Of a stretch of DNA of 64,000 nucleotides, positions 45,060 through 57,589 are shown piece by piece; the first letter of the stretch is position 1, and every line of letters starts with the position of its first letter. The notes under the pieces were generated by a model that did not search any database, was not told where the DNA came from, and worked only from the letters and a program-made list of their open reading frames with translations. A program made the translations under genes and the position numbers. Origin of the DNA: Calamus simplicifolius (lineage: Eukaryota; Streptophyta; Magnoliopsida; Arecales; Arecaceae); contig UESW01004075.1 in NCBI GenBank assembly GCA_900491605.1, positions 763,587-827,586 of the forward strand. The letters are read 5' to 3'.

Positions 45060-45485
45060 CTACTGAAGCTCGAAGGCGGCCACTGGGAAGCTATCGGACA
45101 GCCCCGTGCCGGTCTTGAAAGTGATCTTCTCCGATGAAGGGTCATCGATGTACACCTCGACAACAGAGAGCCACAGCAGCAGCTCCTTCGTCTTCACCCC
45201 CGTTATCTTCTTCAACTTGCGCTGCTCCACGAAGGCCGTCACCTCGGTGGCGTAGGACACCGTCTGCTTGATCTTCTTGAACGTGTGCTCCTTCTTCTTC
45301 TTCTGGACCATCCACATGAACCCAGCCGCACGGTTATACCCAAACTCCTCGATGTCATCGAGGGGCAGCAGGCCCTTCGGGAGGCTGAGCTCTTCGAGGA
45401 GTTGGACGGACTTCTTCTTGCAGAGGTCGTCACCGCGGTGGACCTCGGCGCCCCCGCGGTAGCTCTCAATGGCCTGGGATGCCAT
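45060..45485 (-). CDS. DUF538 family protein, type B (B2)
   Basis: 141 residues, one exon. The type-B signature is AEVHRGDDLC, SYATEV and a C-terminal ELQ. Family blocks LPKGLLPLDDIEEFGYNR, GFMWM, HTFKKI and FKTGTGLSDSFP are intact. Codon usage is visibly GC-richer than in the A genes (for example third-position C or G through the first 40 codons). No signal peptide. The start is set by alignment with B1 and by a TATA box about 150 bp upstream. Its distal flank is free of retrotransposons for at least 2.5 kb, unlike B1. Confidence 0.93.
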   Translation of the reverse strand: MASQAIESYRGGAEVHRGDDLCKKKSVQLLEELSLPKGLLPLDDIEEFGYNRAAGFMWMVQKKKKEHTFKKIKQTVSYATEVTAFVEQRKLKKITGVKTKELLLWLSVVEVYIDDPSSEKITFKTGTGLSDSFPVAAFELQ

Positions 45486-45631
45486 ATTAATTAATTACCT
45501 TAGTTTATGTCGTCACTAAGAGAAAATGCGAGAAAGCAGCAACCAAAGTTTGGAAGAGGATCGAGGCAGTTCTTTGGAATGGGAAGAAAATGCCGAGAGC
45601 TGATGAGTTGAAGATTGGCGAAAGAGGAGAG

Positions 45632-45640
45632 AATTTATAG
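45632..45640 (-). promoter_or_regulatory. TATA box of DUF538 gene B2
   Basis: CTATAAATT on the minus strand, about 147 bp upstream of the B2 ATG, matching the B1 position. Confidence 0.75.
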
Positions 45641-48059
45641 ATGGAAGCTAGCGCTAGCTTGGTTTAAGCCTGTTAGCTATGTTTAAGGTGATGAGATGAG
45701 CCTCATTACTGGACGGGTCAAAGTCTCCATTTTAAACGTCGTTCAATGATTGTGAGCTCAGCCTGGTCATGTCAAGATAAAGCCAAAGTTAGGCTGGGAA
45801 GTCATTCCACGAATTAAAGGAAGCCACGAGAGAAGACAAGATAGGAGTTTTTAAATGCGACAAGTAACGGAACGAAAGCTAGCGGTCAAAATGGGATGGT
45901 TCTAATAAATATAAAGCTGTAATGCCACTCGAACCAAAGCTGGTCAAAACTTAGGTTAGATCAAGTCTCCGCGTTAAAGGCAAGAGAAACAATAGAATTC
46001 ATAATAAAATTGCTTTGGAGCAAGTGCATGATAGTTTCTATGGCTAGCATTGACATACAATCCAAATCAAGTGTAGCAAAAAAATATAATATGTACGTGA
46101 AATATTTATTGAAAAGCAAACATTTCTAGATTAGTACTCTTTTGATGGAATAGTTTTGCAAATAATGCTGGAGGAGATGGTTATCATGGGACTAAAAAGA
46201 AAAAAAAAAAGCACTTAAGTAACTTCAAATGAATTATTTTTCCTATTTTCTAATTTTAGCATGTCATGTCATGGACTAAAATATTTTGGTAAAAGTAGTT
46301 CTATGAAGAATTTTACCTATAATGTGATACTAATTTTGATAAAACAATATAATAATGGATATATAGGTCTAATTCACTATTTAATTTTGATATGATTTCC
46401 GTTAGATGACAATTTTATTCTAATTGCTCCTATTATTGCATGAATAATATTTTTTTAACAAAGTAGTGGAAGAGCCCACTGCACATTCCATTATTAGAAG
46501 TAAAATGTGAAAAAAGAAAGATTAATTAAAAAAAGAAGATAAAACATAAAAAAAATGAGGCTAGAGTCAGTGACGAGTTGAAGGGCTAAAGGTTAAGGTA
46601 TTAGATCAGAAATCATGCTTTTACTAGTGGAATAGAATAGCTTGCATATACTTTCACAAATTAAAGTAAATTCTATAAGAAAAGGATGGGATAAAAGACA
46701 AGGTATTTTAAGCTTGCAACCCAAGTGTAACAATCTAAAGCTAGCTATGATATATCAACTCTTACAACAAAGTATCAACTCATAACAAAATACCAGATAC
46801 ACTCAAATAAAGGTCTTAGATGGCTTCTTAAACTGCTTAATTTTTTTCCTAATAAATTTGAATAAATCTAGTTTTTTAGTTTTATTAGTATTTATTTAGT
46901 CAAATAGGTACTTGAATAGAACTTCAATAACAAATACTTTTAGAATTTGAAAAAGTGAAAAGCACCATTTTGACACTTATTTAGTTTTAAATTTTACCCA
47001 AATTCAAACTATTTGATAAAAATGATTTATTGGTTTAATTAGTTAACTAGGAGCAAACACCTTTCTCGTCAAAAGTTATTCAAATATTCAAATTATAGAT
47101 ACTTGGGACTCAAAAAAAAGTTTGTATGTGTGTGTGTGTCGGGGGGGGGGGGGGGGACTTTAATTACCTTCCAACTACAATCGTTATATCTTTCTTTCCC
47201 TCCATTCTGTTAGTTTTCTCATTATTGTTATTGAGGGCATTCGGGATTCAAACTTCAGGCAATCCATGTTGAAGGGAGGACATCTACTAAGATATACTCC
47301 AAACTATAACATCTTATTATTTTAATATATTAATATGAGAGTCCTACTAATAAATGTTTAGTCTCACATCGATTATATATTAAGAAAATTCTTCATATTT
47401 ATACAACATTAAGGGGCTCAAATAATATCTTTTTGATAAGTTATTTTAGGTGAAAACCTGAATTATTACAAAAGAGTCCATATTAATAAGTATTGAATCC
47501 CACATTAGTTATATGTCAGAAAGAACTTGGGTACTTATATAGAATTAAAAAGCTGAAATAATACCTTTTGGCTAACCTATTGATTGGTGTCATTTCAAAA
47601 TATGTGCATCTAATATTTCATATCTAGATTTGAGTCTATTAAAATTTATTCTATCTAAACCCACCAAACATGATCATATAAAATATTAAATTATAGATTT
47701 GATTTTCAAAAACCTGATCTAAGCTAGACTTATGATCCAAGTTGATTCAATCTAGACTCACCCCTTTCTCCTTTCTCTCTCCCTCCGTCTTTGTGTCTCA
47801 CTCTAATGAAGCCGGGTATGATCATATGATTGTTCCTTGTTTCACACCAACCCCCTCTCCCTCTATTCTTTTTTCTTTTTATTTTTCCTTCTCTCACTCT
47901 TCTACACTTCTCTCTCTACCCCATTTTATCTCTTTACCTCACTTCCTCTCTCTAGCCCTCTTTCTCTCTTTACACCACTTTCTCTCTACCTTTCCTTCTC
48001 TCTCTACTCATTAATTTTCATTGACCAGTATCATGATTTTGATCAAGTTTAATTATCGA
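45641..48059. other. B2 upstream flank and spacer
   Basis: No gene. Bases 45641-47200 align in pieces with the B1 distal flank (23510-24903 without the LINEs, then 30407-31100). There is a short (TG)n followed by a G run at about 47118-47156. Two diverged pieces of the ~275-bp repeat family lie near 47340-47590. A CT-rich tract lies at about 47757-48012. Confidence 0.5.
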
Positions 48060-48394
48060 TGCAGATGACCTACAATCTAGTGCCAAGGCCTAGCCTAGGT
48101 CACACCCTTAGTTCTAACCTTTTTATTATTGTTAAATTAATAAGCTACAAATAAATTAGGACTAGCATCAAGGTTCAACAAATAATTTTAAAAATTACAC
48201 AATTAAAAATTAATTATTTAGAATTTGCAAGTCAAATTAATTTAAAAATAGTTTGAGTTATAATAGGCATTCTTGTGGTCAGAATTAAGACCTTTGATAT
48301 GCAATACTTAGATATAATTAAGAAATATTGAACATAATTTTCTACATATTATTAATATTTATATAAATTTATATTTTATTGCATAATTACTTAT
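48060..48394. repeat. Left copy of a ~330-bp direct repeat bounding the CACTA complex
   Basis: Matches 60412-60740 with scattered substitutions, from the CCTAGGTCACACCCTT segment through GACCTTTGATATGCAATAC to GCATAATT. It ends right at the CACTA terminus at 48395. No coding. Confidence 0.85.
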
Positions 48395-49080
48395 CACTAT
48401 AAGAAAATACTGAAATAGCGATGCAAATTTAGCGACGCAATGATGCGTCGCTAAATTGCGACCACATTGCGACGCCTCCGCGACAACAAAACATTGTGAC
48501 GCAATTAGCGACGCATTAGCGACTCAATAAACCAGAAAATCTAAAAAAATTAATTTTTTTATTTAGCGATGCAAGTAATGCATCACAATATTTTTAAATT
48601 TAGTTTTTATAAAATATAAATATGAAAAAATATTACGATGCAACTCAGTGCGTCACAATGATTTTAAAAAAATTAATTATGTTAAATAGCGACGCATTAA
48701 TTAGCGACGCAATAAACCAGAAAATTAAAAAAATTATTTTTAATTTAGCGACGCACTAATTGCGTCGCAATTATTTTAAATAAAATTAATTTTTATAAAA
48801 TATAATTATGAAATAAAAAATTACGATGCAACCCAGTGCTTCGCAATGTTTTTAAAAAAATTAATTATGTTAAATAGCGACGCAATAGCGATGCAATAAA
48901 ATAGTAAATTAATAAAAATATTTTTTTATTTAGCGACGCAAGTATTGCGTTGCAATATTTTTTTAAAAAAATTTATAAAAATATTAAAAAGAATTATGGA
49001 ATAAAAATATTGCGACGCACATCAGTGCATCGCAATATTTTTAAAAAATATTGTTTAAGGAAATATGAATATTTTTTTAA
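48395..49080. repeat. CACTA 5' terminal and subterminal array
   Basis: CACTATAAG terminus followed by about 20 copies of GCGACGCA or its inverse, often as paired inverted copies with AT-rich spacers. Confidence 0.8.
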
Positions 49081-49084
49081 TATA

Positions 49085-49610
49085 TATATGTGTGTTAAAC
49101 TCTAATCATATGAGAACTGGAGCGAGATAAGATACAAGAAGAACGAAAGTTAAATGACTAGCATCTAAAGAAAGACTTGGATCCAAACAGATAAGCAGGG
49201 GCCAAAAAGAACAAAGAAACGATCCAAAACGGGGGGTAAAAAAAGCCCTAGAAAGGTAGACAACAAACCTTTAGAAACCGCATCTAAGACAAACTCTAAA
49301 ACCCTAGTATCCTTAGCTCTGATCGATCACTCAAGAGCGGCAATACGAACATGATGAAACATGCCGACAATAGGAAAGATCTCTCTCTGGAAACCCTAGG
49401 AAAAGCTTGCCGTCACCCCATTACATGGATCAGATGGAGGTAGAGGGATCGATTTCCCGAGAAACCCTAGTATTAGGCTTTTGGGGAACTAGGAAAAGAA
49501 GCCCTCCTCCACGGCGAGCTCTCGGCGTCTCTCCCCTCGCTCTCTTCGCGACTCACGCTCCCCCCCCACCCTTTTAAAGTTTTTCAAATGGGACTACGAG
49601 CAGCCAAGCA
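49085..49610 (-). other. Gene 5' leader-like segment captured in the CACTA complex
   Basis: It differs sharply in composition from its AT-rich surroundings. On the minus strand it reads like a plant 5' UTR: CT/GA-rich start, several CTAGGGTTT motifs, and a T-rich intron-like stretch. No protein is recognised. Capture of a host gene promoter or leader is inference. Confidence 0.35.
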
Positions 49611-49673
49611 CCATCTAGAAGCAAAGCGGAAGGGCCGTGACACTGTGCCCGTGAAACTATCTTGGTCTACTTG

Positions 49674-52208
49674 CTTCGATCGATCGCAACCGTCGGATCG
49701 TCACCGATCGGATCGATCGCAACGGTCCGAGATCGATCGTCGCCGACCGGGATTGATCATGGCTTCGATCGATCGCAACCATCGGGTTGACGCCGATCGG
49801 ATCGATCACGACAGTCAGAGATCAGTCATCGCCGACCGGGATTGATCATGGCTTTGATCGATCTCAACCGTTGGGTCGTCACCGATCGGATCGATCGTAA
49901 CGGTCCGAGATCGGTCGTCGCCGACCGGGATCGATCATGGCTTCGATCGATCGCAACCGTCGGATCGTCGCCGACCGGGATCGATCATGGCTTCGATCGA
50001 TCGTAACCGTCAGATCGTCACCGATCAGATCGATCGCAACGGTCCGAGATCGGTCATCGCCGACCGAGATCGATCATGGCTTTGATCGATCGCAACCATC
50101 AGATTTTCGCCGATCGGATCGATCGCAACGGTCTGAGATCGGTCGTCACCGACCGGGATCGATCATAGCTTCGATCGATCGCAACCATCGGATCATCACC
50201 GATCGGATCGATCGCAATGGTCCGAGATCGACCGTTGCCAACCGGGATCGATCATGGCTTCGATCGATCGCAACCGTCGGATCGTCGCTGATCAGATCGA
50301 TCGCGATGGTCCGAGATCGGTCGTCACCGACCGGGATCGATCATGGCTTCGATCGATCGCAACCATCGGATCATCGCCGATCGGATCGATCGCGTCGATC
50401 CAAGATCGGTCGCCGCCGACCGGGATCGATCATGGTTTCGATCGATCGCAACCGTTGGATCGTCTCCGATCGGATCGATCGCAACGGTTCGAGATCGATC
50501 GTCGCTGACCGGGATCGATCATGGCTTCGATCGATCGCAACCATCGGATCATCGCCGATTAGATCGATCGCAACGGTTCGAGATCGGTCATCGCCGACCG
50601 AGATCGATCATGGCTTCGATCGATCGCAACCATTGGATTTTCGCCGATCGAATCGATCGCAATAGTGCGAGATCGGTCGCTGCCAACCGGGATCGATCAT
50701 GGCTTCTATCGATCACAACAGTCGGATCGTCGCCGATCGGATCGATCGCGATGGTCCGAGATCGATCATCGCTGACCAGGATCGATCATGGCTTCGATCA
50801 ATTGCAACCATCGGATCATTGCCGATCGGATCGATCGCGATGTTCCGAGATCGGTCATCATCGATCAGGATCAATCATGACTTCGATCGATCACAATCAT
50901 CGGATCATCGCCGATCAGATCGATCGCGACGGTCCGAGATCGGTCATCGCCGATCGGGATCGATTATGGCTTCGATCGATCGCAATCGTCGAATCATCGC
51001 CGATCGGATCGATCGCGATGCTCCGAGATCGGTCGCCGCTGACCGGGATAGATCATAGCTTCGATTGATCGCAACCATCGGATCATCGCCGATCGGATCG
51101 ATCATGACGGTCCGAGATTGGTTGTCGCCGACCGGGATCGATCATGGCTTCGATTGATCACAATCGTCGAATCGTTGCCGATCGGATCGATTGTGACAGT
51201 CTGAGATGGGTCATCACTGATCGAGATCGATCATGGCTTCAATCGATCGCAACCGACGGATCATCGCCGATCGGATCGATCGCGACAGTCCGAGATCGGT
51301 CGCCGCCGATCAGGATCAATCATGGCTTCGATCGATCGCAACCGTCAGATCGTCGTCGATCGGATCGATCATGACGGTCTGAGATCGGTCGTTGCCGACC
51401 GGGATCGATCATGGCATCGATCGATCGCAACTGTCGGATCGTCGCCAATCAGATCGATCGCAATGGTCCGAGATCAGTCATCACCGACCGAGATCGATCA
51501 TGGCTTCGATCGATCGCAACCGTCGGATCGTCGCCGATCAGATCGATCGCGACGGTCCAAGATCGATCGTCGCCGACGGGGATCGATCATGACTTTGATC
51601 GATCACAACCATTGGATCGTCGCCGATCGGATCGATCGCGACGGTCCAAGATCGATCGCCGTCGACCGGGATCGATCATAGCTTCGATCGATCACAACCA
51701 TCGGATCATCGCCGATCGGATCGATCGCGATGGTCCGAGATCGGTCGTCGCCGACCGGGATCGATATGGCTTCGATCGATCACAACCATCGGATTGTCGC
51801 CGATCGGATCGATCGCAACGGTTCAAGATCGGTCGTCGCCAACCAGGATCGATCATGGCTTCGATCAATCGCAATCGTCGGATCATCGCCGATCAGATCG
51901 ATCGCAACGGTCCGAGATCGGTCGCCGCCGACCGAGATCGATCATGGCTTCGAAGGATCACAACCGTTGGATCGTCGCCGATCGGATCGATCGCGACGGT
52001 CCGAGATCGATCGTCGTCGATCAGAATCGATCATGGCTTCGATCGATCGCAACCGCCAGATCATTGCTGATCCGATCAATCACGACGGTCTGAGATCAGT
52101 CGTCGCCGACCGAGATCGATCATGGCTTCGATCGATCGCAACCGTCGGATTTTTGCCGATCGGATCGATCGCAACAGTCCGAGATCAATCGTCGCCGACC
52201 GGATCGAT
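49674..52208. repeat. 89-bp minisatellite, about 28 units, GATC- and CpG-rich
   Basis: A tandem array with an 89-bp period (for example GATCATGGCTTCGATCGATC recurs at 50254, 50343 and 51322, 51411). Each unit holds about ten GATC and several CGATCG sites. Units differ by mainly C/T and G/A changes. One shortened unit is near 49940-49985. The open frames in it arise because the unit lacks stops, not from a gene. A two-unit remnant recurs at 54484-54690. Confidence 0.95.
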
Positions 52209-52672
52209 AAGAAAAATAATTTTTATCAAATATAATTATCAAGTAAAAATATTGCGACGTAAATCAGTGCATCACAAATTTTTAAAACAATTAAATTATG
52301 TTAAATCGCGATGCATTAGCGACGCAATAAACCAAAAATTAAAAAAATTATTTATAATTTGCGACGCATTTATTGCATCGTAATATTTTTTTTTTAAAAA
52401 AAATGTTATAAAAAAATTAAAAATAAAACATTGCGACGCAACCATATGCGTCGCAATTAATTTTTTAAAAAATAATTTTATCAATATAATTATCAGATAA
52501 AAATATTGCGACGCAACTCATTGCTTCGCAACTTTTTAAAAATTAAATTACGTTAAATAGCGACTCATTAGCGATGCAATAAACTAGAAAAGTTAAAAAA
52601 AATAATTTTTAATTTTTCGACGCATGTGCATCGCAATATTTTATAAAAAAATAAATGTTATAAAAAAATTAA
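52209..52672. repeat. CACTA subterminal array, copy 1
   Basis: GCGACGCA-type repeats following the minisatellite. It is paralogous to 54691-55145, which follows the second minisatellite piece. The match stops exactly where the inverted CACTACAAG terminus begins. Confidence 0.75.
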
Positions 52673-54483
52673 CACTACAAGAAAAATAAAATATTGCGAC
52701 TCCCAAATGCGTCGCAATTGCGTCGCTAAACATGCTATTGAGACGCAATAGCGACGCAATGACGGCGTCGCTCAGATGTCCGTCACAATACCCATTTGTC
52801 GCAATTGCGTCGCAATATGCGACTCTCTGCGATGCAACATTGAGTCACAATATTGCGACGCATCCAAATGCGTCGCTATATTTTAAAATTAATTTTTAAT
52901 ATTAAAAATTATTATTTAATATTGCGACACACTAAATTACGTCGCAATATTGCGATGCATCTTGTTGCATCGTAATATTGCGATGCATCTTGTTGCATCG
53001 TAATATTTAATAATAATATTTTTGGTATAATAGCGACGCAATTTGAGTCGCTAATGCATCGCAAATAAATTTTTTTTAAAATATTGCGACGCAAGGTCAT
53101 TGCGTCGCAATATTTACTAAAATATTTTAGATATAATAGCGACGCAATTTTAGTCGCTAATGCATCGCTATTAAATTTATTTTTAAATTATTGCGATGCC
53201 AGGTCATTGCATCGTAATATTTAATAATAATATTTTAAAAATATTAGCGATGCAATTTCAGTCACTAATGCATCGCAAATTAAATTTTTAAAAAAATATA
53301 AAAGATTAAAAATTAAAACGGTTAATACAATTTCGTTAAATCTAAATATTGATAGAAACATTTTTCACTCAATCCAAACAATAATAAATTTCCAAAAATA
53401 ATTCATATATTAAAATTTTGAAGTTTTTACAACATAAAAAAAGAAAAGAAAAATACATCAAGAATCTGGGCGATCACGTGGAGGCTGTGGAGGCTGAAGA
53501 CTCTGCGACAAGCGGCTAACCATATCCCGCAAATAATGCATCTCATCTCGCATGTCTGCAATCTCCTGATCCCGGCCTCGCATACGATCCTCAAAATCCT
53601 GCTCGACCTCCTGGCGACCTCCTCTGCAATAGATCTGCGAAGGTCGTGTAAACGCTCGGGAGGAAGATCACCAGAAACTCGCGAGCTGGAGGCCTGATGG
53701 AGAAAATATGTAGAAGCTCTAGTGCCCAGACCATAGACCCTGCGGTCTCGTGGCTGGGCACCAACAGCCTCCAAAAACACACGCCGACTCTCCTCTGCTG
53801 AGAGTTCGACGGGCGTCTCCCCATCAGTAGAGTCGACCTGCGATGCCTGGGAGCGAAGCTCCTCGACTCGTGTCTTGAAATTATGAAATCAACAATAAAT
53901 GAGTTAATAAATTTCTCGAAATAAAATTTTAGAAATTAAACAGATACTACATAAATCTAATTTCTTACCGCAACCTCCCGTGATCGCGTGTCGACCCAGG
54001 AACCGTCCCTCCTGGTGTGTGTCGCCCTGAATAGACGAAACTCACCAGGATCTCCGCCCTCCTGCTCAGACTATAACAAAAAAAAAGATATTAATACAAA
54101 TATTTGTAAATAACTAAAATAGTAATTAAAATATTTATGTTTTCTTACCATACGCCGTCTGTGCTCCTGAATCGAAATGGAGCCCGAAGTATGGCGGGAG
54201 AGACCCGTGCCAGGACCGCCCTTCTCAGATCGGTGGTTCGTGCTGGCTGATGCGGACCTCCTGCGCCAGCCATCGGACTCCCAGGCCTGCTGCCACTCGT
54301 GCCAAATACCCTCTGGCACGTGCGCAGGACGCTGACCCGATGACCTCCAACGATGAAGCATGTCAGAGTATCGGCGTCGTGTCAGAGCTCCCATGCTGCC
54401 CTAATGGCATCATGGCTGGCAGGATCCCACGTAAACTTTTTCTGCATTAAAATAAAAGTTAGTTTCTGAATTTATTAAGTTTA
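52673..54483 (-). mobile_element. Inverted 3' half of a second CACTA element
   Basis: It begins with a CACTACAAGAAAAATAAAAT terminus at 52673, preceded by TAA. It then has a subterminal array and a minus-strand Transposase_24-type gene, and stops abruptly at about 54483 against minisatellite sequence. It is the inverted counterpart of about 59100-60411, but keeps the terminal ~540 bp that the plus copy has lost. Confidence 0.8.
53458..54441 (-). pseudogene. Transposase_24-type CACTA gene, inverted copy (3' exons)
   Basis: Three exons are visible on the minus strand, 54441-54149, 54070-53969 and 53873-53458, with GT/AG borders. The stop TGA is at 53460-53458. The first encodes FTWDPASHDAIRAAWE, RRYSDMLHRWRSSG and HTSGSISIQEHRRRM, typical of the plant Transposase_24 (Ptta/En/Spm) family. 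The last is Glu/Arg-rich and likely a coiled coil. A one-base change near 54390 breaks the first exon's frame. The 5' exons are missing. In CACTA elements this second protein is thought to help the transposase, probably in DNA binding. Confidence 0.8.
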
Positions 54484-54690
54484 AAATCGCCGACCAGGAT
54501 TGATCATGGCTTCGATCGATCGCAACCGTCGGATCGTCGCTGATCCGATCGATCGCATCGATCCAAGATCGGTCATCGCCGACCAAGATCGATCATGGCT
54601 TTGATCGATCGCAACCATCGGATTTTCGTCGATCGGATCGATCGCAACAGTCCGAGATCGATCATCGCCGACCGGGATCGATCAGAAAAA
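54484..54690. repeat. Remnant of the 89-bp minisatellite
   Basis: About 2.3 units of the same repeat as 49674-52208. It is followed by the same unique junction sequence (GAAAAATAATTTTTATCAAA) as at 52210. Confidence 0.9.
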
Positions 54691-55700
54691 ATAATTTTTA
54701 TCAAATATAATTATCAAATAAAAATATTGCGATGCAAATTAGTGCGTCACAAATTTTTAAAACAAATTAAATTATGTTAAATAGCGATGCATTAGCAATG
54801 CAATAAACCAAAAAATAAAAAAAATTAATTTGTAATTTTGTGATGCATTTATTGCGTTGCAATATTTTTTTAAAAAATAAATATTATAAAAAAAATTAAA
54901 AATAAAATATTGCGATGCAACCATATGTGTCGCAATTATTTTTTAGAAAAATAATTTTTATCAAATATAATTATCAAATAAAAATATTGCGATGCAACTC
55001 GTTGCATCACAAATTTTTAAAAATTAAATTACGTTAAATAGCGACTCATTAGCGATGCAATAAACTAGAAAAGTTAAAAAAAATAATTTTTAATTTTGTG
55101 CTCTTGCGTCGCAATATTTTATAAAAAAATAAATGTTATAAAAAAATTAAAAATAAAACATTGCGACGCAACCATATGCGTCGCAATTATTTTTAGGAAA
55201 AATAATTTTTATCAAATATAATTATCAAATAAAAATATTGCGACGCATATTAGTGCGTCGCAAAGTTTTAAAAAATTAAATTCTGTTAAATAGCGACGCA
55301 ATAAACCAAAAAATTAAAAAAATAATTTGTAATTTTGCGACGCATTTATTGCATCGCAATATTTTTTAAAAATAAATGTTATAAAAAATAAAAATAAAAC
55401 ATTGCGATGCAACCTGATGCGTCATAATTATTTTTAGAAATTTTTTTATGAAATATAATTATGAAATAAAAATATTGCGACGCATTAGCGATGCATTTTC
55501 TCGAAAAATAAAAAAAAAATTCGACGGTCATTGCGCCAAATTAGCGACTCATTAGCGACGCAAATAATTGTGTCACTAAATTTCCCAGAAATAATAAAAA
55601 AAGCCAAATTAGCGACGGGTTAGCGACACATAATTGCATCGCTAATCCAAAATAAATTATAAAAAAATAGCGAGGGATTAGCGATGCAAAATTGCGTCGC
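54691..55700. repeat. CACTA subterminal array, copy 2
   Basis: AT-rich spacers with repeated GCGACGCA, GCGATGCA and inverse forms. It runs up to the promoter at 55707. Confidence 0.75.
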
Positions 55701-56085
55701 TAAGCCCTAATATATAACCTCAGTCGCGCCCGGCCACCCCCGGTCTCTTCTTCTTTTTCTTCTAACCCTACTCCTCCGCCGTCCCCTCCTCCGGCTCCCC
55801 CGCCCTCTCCCCCGGCGCTAGGAACACCGGCGGCAGCCCCCCCCCACCCCGGCGGCATCCCATCTCTACCGAGGTAAGCCCCCTCTTCCCCACTCCCCTC
55901 CCCCGCCCTCCCGTTTTCCTCTAGGTCGGCCGTGACCACGGCCGTGGCCGGTGGTGGCCTGGCCACGGTGGCCAGGCCACCGTAAAAAAAAAAAATGGTT
56001 GGGGTGGGGTTTTTCCCCACCCTGAGGGCCGGCCACAGCGCCGCCGTGGCCATCGTCTTAGGCCACGGTGGCCAGGCCACCGTTT
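55701..56085 (+). promoter_or_regulatory. CACTA gene promoter, GC-rich leader and first splice donor
   Basis: TATATAA at about 55708 is followed by a GC-rich, CT-rich leader and a GAGGTAAGC splice-donor-like site near 55869-55877. The leader is followed by GGCCACGG repeats and a perfect 13-bp hairpin at 55953-55981 (loop CGG). A partial direct copy of the hairpin is near 56060-56083. The structure resembles the 5' end of CACTA transposase genes. Confidence 0.5.
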
Positions 56086-57580
56086 AAAAAAAATTAAGTT
56101 AAAAAATAAGTTTTAAATATTTAATATTATATTTATATTTACTATTAACTATATAACATAATATTTATTTATATTATATTTAATATTTTAAACACTATTA
56201 TATATTTATAATATATAAATATTAGTTTTTAAATGATTAATATTTATTAACTTGAATACTAAATTATTATAATATATTTCTAAATATTAATATATTTTAT
56301 ATTAATAGGTATTATATTATACATAATACATATTAAATATTTATAATATTGAAATATATAATATTTTTAAAATGAGTTAAAAAAGAACCTTAATTTTTAT
56401 CAGAACATTTTATAATCTAGCAAAAAGAAAGGGACCATGTAGAACATAAAAAAGATTTATAATAAAATTTAAAAACATGATAACTAAAATTGGAGCTCTA
56501 AAAATATTTTATAATTTAATATCATATTCAATGATTTAGAAATAGTAACATCATATTCAATGATTTAGATTATTAATATCATATTTTTTATATATAAATG
56601 TTTAGAAATAGTAACATCATATTCAATGATTTAGATTATTAATGATCATCATTATTTAATTTAAAAAATATTATTATCCAACAACTCGATTTCTTAAATT
56701 AAAAGCAAGCCTAACACTAGAATTGTTACTCATGATACAATTAGGGTTTCATTTAGGCTAGATCACGTGATTTAATTTCGGTTCCACTCTAATAGGATAT
56801 TAATCATAATTTTTATATTATAATCACAGTCAAGATTTTATGCATTAGGTTAGGCCTAGATTAGATTGGTAGCTGGTAGCCTAATAATGACTATTATTAG
56901 GAGTTGTGCCTTTCATTTTCATGATTGTTTCTCACATGTGGCTTTAGAGAATTGGCATGATACATCATGTTGGTTCAATAAGCTGCCAAGCCTATTTTAT
57001 TTCTTTATAGCTGTTTATGCAATAATATTTGTGCATTTGTAGTTATTTACAATTGTTATGTCTTGATTATTTACATTCTGCTTCAAATTGAATGATGCAT
57101 TAAATTATGTAATGCTAGAATGAAAGTCTTGTTGTAGTTTTATTTAATTTTCAGCAAAAATTAGTAGTTTCAATGATTTATTTTAGTCTTCACAAACATT
57201 TATATTCGACATAATAATCTTAAAAGTAAGTGACTATATATATAGAACACTATTCCTATATATGTATAATTGACAAAAATTTATGAATAACAAGCATAAG
57301 TTCGATTGTCTTCGGATTTCCATATTATTAATCAACACTATAACCTTTAGACCCGTTTAAGAATTTGTAAGAACAAAGCATAGGAAGTTCTTGCCCCCAA
57401 ATCATCCTTACAGGCGTAACTTGATCGCCTTCCGAAGAATAAAGTAAGTGTAGAGAAGTCGATCCATATATTGAGTAAGTGTATACTTCAATGCTTAATT
57501 GGAACTTCTAATTTAAATTACAATATACCATAATATTTAATTGCTAACATAAGTTTTAATCATTCATCCCATAAGGATGT
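56086..57580. other. AT-rich stretch, probable intron or deleted interior
   Basis: No coding signal. The Transposase_21 core expected here in an autonomous CACTA element is not seen. Confidence 0.45.
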
Positions 57581-57589
57581 ATTGTGATA

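Noticed and set aside
47742..48052. Ser/Leu/Phe-rich plus-strand ORFs
   Set aside because: Produced by the CT-rich tract; no domain and no conserved copy elsewhere in the array.
49588..52383. Long open frames (up to about 240 codons) rich in Asp, Arg and Ser
   Set aside because: They come from the 89-bp minisatellite unit having few stops. The period is not a multiple of three, so all frames rotate through the same sequence; no start context or domain.
55700..56080. 126-codon minus-strand Gly/Ala-rich ORF
   Set aside because: Low-complexity translation of a GC-rich leader; plus-strand TATA and splice donor explain the region better.
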